DNA of 11,928 nucleotides from an uncultured Loktanella sp. (GTDB lineage: Bacteria > Pseudomonadota > Alphaproteobacteria > Rhodobacterales > Rhodobacteraceae): positions 1 to 11,928 of the forward strand of contig CAJXTP010000072.1 of assembly GCA_913061335.1 (NCBI GenBank), given 5' to 3'. The notes under the pieces were generated by a model. It had not been told where the DNA came from. It saw only the letters and a program-made list of their open reading frames with translations, and did no database searches. The position numbers were made by a program, and so were the translations under genes. Position 1 is the stretch's first letter. The number at the start of each line of letters is the position of its first letter. Positions 6,293 through 11,928 of the stretch are shown piece after piece.

Positions 6293-7156
6293 ATGCGCGG
6301 TCTATTTGCACTCGTATTATTGGTTGGCATGGGCCTTGCGGGCTTTGCTGTCTACATGGTCCAGGGGTTTGTAAGCCAGCAGGAAACTGCTCTGGCCCAA
6401 GAACGCGCTAAGACGGCGCGAACCGTCGCTACCACCCAAATTTATGCGCCCACGCGGACAATCACCTATGGCGAACAAATCTTGCCAGAAGACGTAATGT
6501 TGATTGATTACGCTGTCGCCTTCGTACCCGAAGGTTCATTTGCAACCTTAGAAGACATTTTCCCCGACGGAGAAGACGTGCTGCGCGTCGCATTGCGTCA
6601 GATGGAAATTAACGAGCCCATGTTGGCGGTTAAAGTTACCCAACCGGGCGGCGACGCGGGCATCACAAGCCGCCTGACCCGCGGGATGCGCGCCTTTACA
6701 ATTAAGGTCGACGTTGCCAGCGGTGTGTCTGGCTTCTTGCGCCCAAGCGATCGGGTTGATGTTTACTGGACGGGATCGGTTAGCAATGGTTCCGTTAACC
6801 CTCAGTCGTTCACCCAGCTTATCAAATCCGGCATTGAAATTATCGCAATTGACCAAACCGCAGACGGTGACAGAAGCGGCGCCAGCATTGCCCGCACGGT
6901 GACTGTTCAGGTGTCCCCACAAGACGTCGGCGTCTTGGCGCAAGCACAATCAAGCGGCGCCCTGACCCTTTCGCTTGTTGGTGACGGCGATGATAGCGTG
7001 AACGAAACCGTCTTGATCGATCAGCGGGCGTTGCTCGGACTTGCCGAAGATCCAATTATCGCTCAAGTCGAAATCGCCCCAGTCGATCGGGTGTGCACAA
7101 TTAAAACGCGGCGCGGCGCGGAGGTCTTACAGATCCCTGTTCCCTGCAGCAACTAA
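6293..7156 (+). CDS. cpaB: Flp pilus assembly protein CpaB (RcpC)
   Basis: Inner-membrane-anchored periplasmic protein of the Tad/Flp pilus machine, thought to join the secretin to the inner-membrane complex. It has 287 residues from the ATG at 6293. This start is preferred over an in-frame TTG at 6275 because AGAGG (6281-6285) sits seven bases before the ATG. A single N-terminal membrane helix (about residues 3-25) is followed by an SAF-type domain (about 45-115, APTRTITYGEQILPEDV) and the RcpC/CpaB domain with RGMRAFTIKVDVASGVSGFL (130-149) and DRVDVYWTG (153-161). Cys268 and Cys285 near the C-terminus may form a disulfide in the periplasm. A strong intrinsic terminator follows 19 bases after the stop, so cpaB is the last gene of its transcript. 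Confidence 0.93.
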   Translation: MRGLFALVLLVGMGLAGFAVYMVQGFVSQQETALAQERAKTARTVATTQIYAPTRTITYGEQILPEDVMLIDYAVAFVPEGSFATLEDIFPDGEDVLRVALRQMEINEPMLAVKVTQPGGDAGITSRLTRGMRAFTIKVDVASGVSGFLRPSDRVDVYWTGSVSNGSVNPQSFTQLIKSGIEIIAIDQTADGDRSGASIARTVTVQVSPQDVGVLAQAQSSGALTLSLVGDGDDSVNETVLIDQRALLGLAEDPIIAQVEIAPVDRVCTIKTRRGAEVLQIPVPCSN

Positions 7157-7175
7157 GCAAAAATCCAAATTTCCT

Positions 7176-7212
7176 AAGGGCACGCGCATCACTTCATGCG
7201 CGTGCCCTTTTT
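7176..7212 (+). terminator. Strong intrinsic terminator between cpaB and cpaC
   Basis: A perfect 14-bp inverted repeat (AAGGGCACGCGCAT / ATGCGCGTGCCCTT) has loop CACTTC and runs into a T-tract (7208-7212). It is the best terminator in the window and separates cpaB from cpaC inside the pilus locus. Confidence 0.93.
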
Positions 7213-7236
7213 CCATTGCGGGCCCACTGTTGCAAG

Positions 7237-7245
7237 TTATCCACA
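7237..7245 (+). promoter_or_regulatory. Perfect DnaA-box sequence upstream of cpaC
   Basis: TTATCCACA matches the consensus DnaA box exactly and lies in the 151 bp between the terminator and cpaC. It is a single site; no cluster or AT-rich unwinding element is seen, so it is not an origin. It may be chance or a regulatory DnaA site. Confidence 0.35.
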
Positions 7246-7363
7246 TCACGTTTGCCCGACAAAGCATTGATTCTTGCAATAAATATCGTTTCGAGGCAAT
7301 GTGATCAAAATGCGGGCGAAAAATGACCCGTGAAATGAGGCGTGATCGGAGAGGCAGGTCACT

Positions 7364-8791
7364 ATGACATGCAAGAATTTTATTAAAGCGGTTGCGGCCA
7401 GCTTTGCTTTGGCCGTCATTTCGGCCCCCACGATTTCTCAGGCTGAAACCCTGCGGGTGATGCGCGGTGCGCCGTCAAGCGCGTTGAACGTGCCGATGAA
7501 CCGGGCCGTGGTTGTCGAAAGCGACACACCATTCACTGAATTATCGATCGCCAACCCCGGAATCGCAGATATTTCATCCCTGTCAGATCGCACAATCTAT
7601 GTGCTTGGCAAAGAACCTGGTCGGACGACGCTGACCCTTTTGGGTGGTGACGGGCGGCTTATCACCAACGTGGAAATCCACGTCACACCTGATATTGCCG
7701 AATTCAAGGAACGCCTCGAGCAGATTTTGCCAGGTGAGCCGATTGAGGTCCGCACTGCCAATGACGGTATCGTTTTATCCGGCACCGTCAGCTCCATCGC
7801 TCGCCTTGATCGCGCTATGGAATTGGCGCAGCGGTACGCACCCGACCGTGTCTCTAATTTGATGTCCGTCGGCGGCACACAACAAGTCATGCTCAAGGTC
7901 CGTTTTGCCGAAATGCAGCGGTCCGTCAGCAAATCGCTGTCGTCGTCTATTGCGCTGCAAGGCTCCGCGATTGGCAACAGTCTGGGCATATCCGGCGGGA
8001 CAAACGCGCTCAACACTTCGGGTGCAATTACATCATCTTTGGACGGATCAACCCCATCCAGCAACGACAGCAACGGCGCTTTCTTGTTCGGCTTTAATGC
8101 CGGCGGCATCGAAGTTGGTATCTTGCTCGAAGCATTGGAAGCGCGCGGCGTTGTGCGTACATTGGCGGAACCCAACCTCACCGCCCTATCAGGGCAAGAG
8201 GCGAAATTCCTAGCCGGTGGCGAATATCCGATCCCAGTTTCGCAAGATGGCGGAGGGATTACCGTTGAATACAAGCCATTTGGTGTCGAACTTAACTTCA
8301 CACCGCGTGTCATCGACGGCGACATCATTAATTTGGAATTGTCCGCAGCAGTTTCATCTTTGGACACCTCGAATGGCTTCTCTGCCAACGGCTTTAACGT
8401 CAGCGCCTTCAAACGGCGCGAAACGTCAACAACTGTTGAAATGCGCGACGGCGAAAGCTTTGCAATTGCGGGCCTTTTGCAGGACGATTTTGTCGATCTC
8501 AACGGTCAAGTGCCGTGGGTTGGCGACATTCCGATCCTTGGGGCGCTGTTCCGCAGCGCTGAATATAAGCGTAGCCAGACAGAACTCGTGATTATCGTGA
8601 CCCCACATCTTGTCACGCCGACACGCGGCGAAGTTTTAGCCTTGCCAACCGACCGCGTGCAGCCTCCGTCTGAACGTGAATTGTTCCTCTTTGGCCGCGT
8701 TGCCGCAGAGGATGCGCCAAAAACTGGTGGCGCTGGTGAAGTTGCACGTCAGGACTTTAGCGGGTCCTACGGTTACGTACTTGATGATTGA
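7364..8791 (+). CDS. cpaC: Flp pilus secretin CpaC (RcpA), outer-membrane channel
   Basis: Outer-membrane secretin through which the Flp pilus leaves the cell; 475 residues. A signal peptide covers about residues 1-27 (cleavage in ISQA|ETL). An N-terminal pilus-type domain (about 38-107, SIANPGIADI…LGKEPGRTTLTLLGGDG) and a BON-like ring domain (about 110-168) precede the secretin core (about 173-435). The core contains LAGGEYPIPVSQDGGGITVE and the canonical secretin signature VPWVGDIPILGALF (383-396), followed by ELVIIVTPHLV. The start ATG at 7364 has GGAGAGG at 7348-7354. The stop overlaps the reading region just before the lipoprotein gene, 17 bases upstream of its ATG, so the two are co-transcribed. 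Transcription must start in 7213-7363 if the preceding terminator is effective. Confidence 0.96.
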   Translation: MTCKNFIKAVAASFALAVISAPTISQAETLRVMRGAPSSALNVPMNRAVVVESDTPFTELSIANPGIADISSLSDRTIYVLGKEPGRTTLTLLGGDGRLITNVEIHVTPDIAEFKERLEQILPGEPIEVRTANDGIVLSGTVSSIARLDRAMELAQRYAPDRVSNLMSVGGTQQVMLKVRFAEMQRSVSKSLSSSIALQGSAIGNSLGISGGTNALNTSGAITSSLDGSTPSSNDSNGAFLFGFNAGGIEVGILLEALEARGVVRTLAEPNLTALSGQEAKFLAGGEYPIPVSQDGGGITVEYKPFGVELNFTPRVIDGDIINLELSAAVSSLDTSNGFSANGFNVSAFKRRETSTTVEMRDGESFAIAGLLQDDFVDLNGQVPWVGDIPILGALFRSAEYKRSQTELVIIVTPHLVTPTRGEVLALPTDRVQPPSERELFLFGRVAAEDAPKTGGAGEVARQDFSGSYGYVLDD

Positions 8792-8808
8792 TTAGGAAGC
8801 CTAGGCTG

Positions 8809-9450
8809 ATGAAAACTGTTCTGATTGCAACTGCCGCCATCCTTGTTCTAAGTGCTTGCGCACAAACGAATAATGGCCGTGAAAACTTTAACCGCCCTGC
8901 CGGATCCAGTATCGATAACGGTAACTTTGGCGCGGCGACGATGAACAATTTGGGCGTTCAGTCTGGTCAGATCGATTACGCGATCAATCTTGGTCACCGT
9001 TTCGCATCCGAGGTCAACGCGACAATCACATTCCCGTTTAACTCCACAGCTTTGGACGAAACGGCACGTGCTACACTGCGCCGTCAGGCAACGTGGATTA
9101 AGCAGTTCCCAGAAGTACGCTTTAAGGTCTTTGGCCATACCGATCTTGTTGGTAGCCAGTCCTATAACCGTCGCCTTGGACTTCGCCGCGCGCAAGCTGC
9201 TGTTCTTTATCTTACAAGCCAAGGCATCAGCCGGTCCCGCTTAGAAGCAGTATCGTCGTTCGGTGAAAGCCAACCTGTGATCGTCACCCAAGAGATGGAG
9301 CGCCGGAATCGGCGTACAGTGACCGAAGTGTCCGGTTTCGTGACCAATCATCCAACTGTCCTCAACGGGAAATACGCAGAAGTAATCTTCCGCGAATACA
9401 TCGCAAGCGCGGTTCCGTTGTCAGGGACAGCAGCGGCCGACGGCCAATAA
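8809..9450 (+). CDS. OmpA-family lipoprotein of the Tad locus
   Basis: A 213-residue outer-membrane lipoprotein with a peptidoglycan-binding OmpA-type domain. The start ATG at 8809 gives a proper lipoprotein signal with lipobox LSAC (Cys17). An in-frame TTG at 8788 overlaps cpaC and is less likely. AGGA at 8794-8797 lies 11 bases upstream. After a polar linker rich in Asn and Gly, the OmpA domain (about 72-177) shows ITFPFNSTALDE, VFGHTD (107-112) and YNRRLGLRRAQAAVLYL (119-135), including the Asp and Arg positions that usually bind diaminopimelate; RRNRRT closes it. A tail of about 35 residues follows. It sits where cpaD is found in Caulobacter and may anchor or pilot the secretin to the cell wall, which is inference from position. 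Confidence 0.9.
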   Translation: MKTVLIATAAILVLSACAQTNNGRENFNRPAGSSIDNGNFGAATMNNLGVQSGQIDYAINLGHRFASEVNATITFPFNSTALDETARATLRRQATWIKQFPEVRFKVFGHTDLVGSQSYNRRLGLRRAQAAVLYLTSQGISRSRLEAVSSFGESQPVIVTQEMERRNRRTVTEVSGFVTNHPTVLNGKYAEVIFREYIASAVPLSGTAAADGQ

Positions 9451-9466
9451 ATAGCTAAATTTTTAT

Positions 9467-9491
9467 GTTCACGCCGCCTGTTGGCGTGAAC
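9467..9491 (+). terminator. Hairpin between the OmpA lipoprotein gene and cpaE
   Basis: A perfect 9-bp stem (GTTCACGCC / GGCGTGAAC) with loop GCCTGTT begins 16 bases after the lipoprotein stop. No T-tract follows, so it may attenuate or protect the 3' end rather than stop transcription fully. The rest of the 257-bp gap (to 9707) holds no gene; TTGTGG/CCACAA form a weak inverted repeat near 9554-9578. Confidence 0.55.
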
Positions 9492-9640
9492 AAACTGCCT
9501 GAAAATGGCCTGATCGTCTCAAATTACCAAACAATGACGATCTTTTTGTCCCATTGTGGACACGATTGCCCCCCACAAATAGTCCAAAGGGTTAATTGCG
9601 TAGGCCGAGTCGGTCTTTGTAAGCAACTGGATCAAAACCG

Positions 9641-9669
9641 TTGACGTGATTTTCACGAGTACGGTTCAT
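9641..9669 (+). promoter_or_regulatory. Weak promoter candidate before cpaE
   Basis: TTGACG (9641-9646, 5 of 6 to the -35 consensus) is followed after 17 bp by GTTCAT (9664-9669), a poor -10. The position in the long gap before cpaE, after a hairpin, supports a promoter somewhere here, but these exact hexamers are uncertain. Confidence 0.28.
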
Positions 9670-9707
9670 GATTCAATTGCGCCCAGAACACAAAGGACGA
9701 CTTGGAC

Positions 9708-10952
9708 ATGAGCAGCGCAGTTTTAATATCCGAACCACAAGGCATTGTGGCCTGCACAATCAGCAGGGACGTGCAAATTTTTGATCTTCTGATCGAGGAC
9801 ATGGAGGCGTCCTTGGGTGAAAACTGGGGTGACCTATCGTTCGACGATGCGGCCGCCTATTTGCAGCAACCCGAGGCATCTGGATTACAGTTTGTGACCA
9901 TCGCGATGGATCACGACGATGAAAACAATCTCGATAAGATTGCTGCCATCATCCGGATCGCCAAAAGTCAGCAGATTAAGGTGATTTTGATCACAGAAGA
10001 CGTCAGCCCTGCGTCGCTGCACCAATTGCTGCGCGATGGCGGTGATGAATTCATCCCCTACCCGCTGCCCGAACACGAATTGGCCCGCGCAATTGAACGG
10101 GTTCTGACCCCGCCAGAACAGGTGGCCGTCGCCCCCGAGCACGAAAATAAGCTTAAGGCGACGGGCAATCACAACGGCGTTGTTATTCCTGTACACGGAA
10201 TGGCCGGCGGCACTGGTGCAACCACATTTGCAGTGAACCTCGCTTGGGAACTGGCAAACGTTTCCAAAACAAACAACCCGCGCGTCTGTTTGATTGACTT
10301 GGATATGCAGTTTGGCACGACATCCACCTATCTCGATTTGCCGCGCCGCGAAGCGGTGATGGAACTTCTGTCAGATACAGAATCCATGGACAGCGACTCG
10401 TTTATGCAAGCGCTCTTATCTTACGAAGACAAAATTCAGGTTTTGACCGCACCAACCGACATGATCCCGCTTGATATGCTGACAACAGAAGATATCGAGC
10501 GCATCATCGAGGTCGCGCGCGCAAACTTTGACTACGTCGTCATCGACATGCCGTCCACAATAGTCGAATGGTCCCAGACAGTGCTCGAGGCAGCACATGT
10601 CTATTTCGCCATGATCGAACTGGATATGCGTTGCGCCCAAAATACGTTGCGCCTCAAACGGGCTCTTCAATCAGAAGACCTGCCATTTGATAAATTGCGC
10701 TTCGTGCTGAACCGCGCACCTGGTTTTACTGATCTTAGCGGGAAAAGCCGTGTAAAACGCTTGGCCGACAGCCTTGGTATCTCCATTGAGGTGTCGATTC
10801 CCGATGGCGGCAAGCAGATCGCACAAACAAACGACCACGGCACACCGCTGGGCGTCGCTATCCCTAAAAATGCGTTGCGCAAGGAAATCGCAAAGCTCGC
10901 GAAATCCGTTCACGACGTAAATCAAGCGGATGAAGCCGCTGCTCAAGGTTAA
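9708..10952 (+). CDS. cpaE: Tad pilus localisation ATPase CpaE (TadZ)
   Basis: MinD/ParA-family cytoplasmic ATPase that places the Tad machine in the cell; 414 residues from the ATG at 9708. This start is preferred over TTG at 9702 because AAGGA (9693-9697) is 10 bases from the ATG and only 4 from the TTG. The N-terminal 130 or so residues form a receiver-like domain (for example KVILITEDVSPASLHQLLRDG). The ATPase domain begins at HGMAGGTGATTFAVNLA (P-loop about residues 164-173), then VCLIDLDMQFGTTSTYLDL and FDYVVIDMPS (Walker B). The P-loop has no lysine at the deviant or the usual GKT position, which is common among CpaE/TadZ proteins. It is followed after 11 bases by cpaF, whose ribosome-binding site overlaps the cpaE stop, so the pair is translated from one transcript. 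Confidence 0.94.
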   Translation: MSSAVLISEPQGIVACTISRDVQIFDLLIEDMEASLGENWGDLSFDDAAAYLQQPEASGLQFVTIAMDHDDENNLDKIAAIIRIAKSQQIKVILITEDVSPASLHQLLRDGGDEFIPYPLPEHELARAIERVLTPPEQVAVAPEHENKLKATGNHNGVVIPVHGMAGGTGATTFAVNLAWELANVSKTNNPRVCLIDLDMQFGTTSTYLDLPRREAVMELLSDTESMDSDSFMQALLSYEDKIQVLTAPTDMIPLDMLTTEDIERIIEVARANFDYVVIDMPSTIVEWSQTVLEAAHVYFAMIELDMRCAQNTLRLKRALQSEDLPFDKLRFVLNRAPGFTDLSGKSRVKRLADSLGISIEVSIPDGGKQIAQTNDHGTPLGVAIPKNALRKEIAKLAKSVHDVNQADEAAAQG

Positions 10953-10963
10953 GGACACAAAAG

Positions 10964-11883
10964 ATGTTTTCAAAATATAAAAAACCATCCGGTCAGGCAC
11001 CAAAATCAGGCGCAACCCTTGTTAAACAAGCTAGTCCGGCAGCAATACCGGTCGCGGCCGCTGAGGCGCCTCGTCAAACATTGATGAAAGCGATGCCGAC
11101 CAAAGCGGCCGAAGGCGGAACCGCCGACAAAGAAAAGCGCCGCAAGGAACGTCTAGGAAACATCAAGCTCGAATTGCACAAGGCCTTGCTGGACAATCTT
11201 AACCTTGCCGCTCTTGAAACAGCGTCAGAGGCGGATCTGCGGTCAGAAATCGATTTGATTGCCCGAGAATCCCTCGAGGAAATGGGCATCGTCCTCAACC
11301 GCGAAGAACGCCAGACACTGACCCAGGATCTGTTCTTTGAGGTAACGGGTCTTGGTCCGCTTGAATTGCTCCTCAAAGACGACACAGTAAACGATATTCT
11401 CGTGAACGGCCCGCAGCAGGTGTTTGTGGAACGTGATGGTAAACTGGAACTGACCGACATTACCTTTAAAGATGAAAAGCATTTGATGCGGATCATCGAT
11501 AAAATTGTGTCCGCCGTTGGCCGTCGCGTTGACGAATCTAACCCCTACGTCGATGCGCGTTTGCAAGACGGCTCGCGTTTCAACGCCATGGTTCCCCCCG
11601 TCGCCGTTGACGGCAGCCTTGTGTCCATTCGTAAGTTTAAAAAGGACAAGCTCGGCATCGAAGACCTCGTCGACTTTGGTGCCTTCACCGAAGAAATGGC
11701 CGCCTATCTGCAGGCCGCCGTTGCGACCCGTCTGAACATCATCGTGTCCGGCGGTACGGGGTCTGGTAAAACGACGACGCTCAACGCGCTTTCGTCATTC
11801 ATCGACAATAACGAACGCATCCTCACAATCGAGGATACGGCCGAACTTCAGCTCCAGCAAACACACGTTGGCCGGATGGAAAG
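10964..11883 (+). CDS. cpaF: Tad pilus assembly ATPase CpaF (TadA), 3'-truncated
   Basis: Hexameric type II/IV secretion ATPase that drives Flp pilus assembly. About 306 residues remain and the 3' part is cut by the end of the molecule. AAGGA (10951-10955), overlapping the cpaE stop, lies eight bases before the ATG. The first 60 or so residues are low-complexity and rich in Lys, Ala and Pro. An N-terminal domain follows (ELLLKDDTVNDILVNGPQQV, then DESNPYVDARLQDGSRFNA), then the Walker A motif GGTGSGKTT (residues 263-271, Lys269) and the Asp box LTIEDTAEL. Walker B, the His box and the C-terminal domain are missing. The native sequence stops within the Ser codon of RMES; the frame stays open through the adapter and would add false residues beginning CLLYTSPSPRD. 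Confidence 0.95.
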
Positions 11884-11928
11884 CTGTCTCTTATACACAT
11901 CTCCGAGCCCACGAGACCTCTCTACATC
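11884..11928. other. Library adapter (Nextera Read 2 end with i7 index), not genomic
   Basis: CTGTCTCTTATACACATCT (11884-11902) is the reverse complement of the Tn5 mosaic end. It is followed by CCGAGCCCACGAGAC (11903-11917) from the Read 2 primer, then CTCTCTAC (11918-11925), which fits a Nextera i7 index, and ATC from the P7 side. Entirely library-derived. Confidence 0.98.

Noticed and set aside
7213..7363. Replication origin suggested by the DnaA box
   Set aside because: Only one box is visible, with no cluster, AT-rich unwinding region or replication genes nearby.
7597..8502. Long (301-codon) minus-strand reading frame inside cpaC
   Set aside because: It lies wholly antisense to a well-supported secretin, shows no recognisable domain and has the composition expected of a shadow frame.
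1..11928. Inverted 19-bp Tn5 mosaic ends at both extremities, resembling an 11.9-kb transposon
   Set aside because: They are flanked by Nextera primer and index sequence, there is no transposase gene, and they sit exactly at the ends of the molecule. They come from library preparation.

Overview
The window looks like chromosomal DNA from an alphaproteobacterium of the Rhodobacterales/Roseobacter group. The reasons are the protein sequences (TopA with a lysine/alanine tail, ScoAB, Flp pilins with a GAVxxDW processing motif, and a Tad locus in which an OmpA-type lipoprotein sits where CpaD would be) and the moderate GC. This placement comes from recognising families, not from a database search. 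Both ends are sequencing-library adapter (1-30 and 11884-11928), so the biological insert is 31-11883 and the two outer genes are cut.

Left part (31-4043): the 3' part of topA (DNA topoisomerase I), a hairpin, then a promoter candidate and the two-gene operon scoA-scoB for the two subunits of a 3-oxoacid CoA-transferase. A secreted lytic transglycosylase gene lies on the minus strand (4059-4901), tail-to-tail with scoB and head-to-head with the pilin genes.

Right part (about 5100-11883): the start of a tad (tight adherence, type IVb/Flp pilus) locus. It begins with two Flp pilin genes that are identical at every base. Each lies in a 370-bp exact direct repeat that includes its leader, ribosome-binding site and terminator stem. 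A third, diverged pilin-like gene of the same length follows. Next come cpaB, a strong intrinsic terminator, cpaC (secretin), an OmpA-type lipoprotein gene, a second hairpin, cpaE (MinD/ParA-like ATPase with a pseudo-receiver) and the first part of cpaF (secretion ATPase). Together these would export and assemble Flp pilin: CpaF powers assembly, CpaE helps localise the machine, CpaB and the secretin CpaC span the periplasm and outer membrane, and the lipoprotein may stabilise the secretin. The prepilin peptidase, the TadB/TadC platform and later genes are not in the window.

I do not see a new kind of system here. The points most worth a second look are the exact pilin-unit duplication, the diverged third pilin, the partition of the locus by terminators, the divergent transglycosylase, and the adapter artefacts that create false ends on two proteins.
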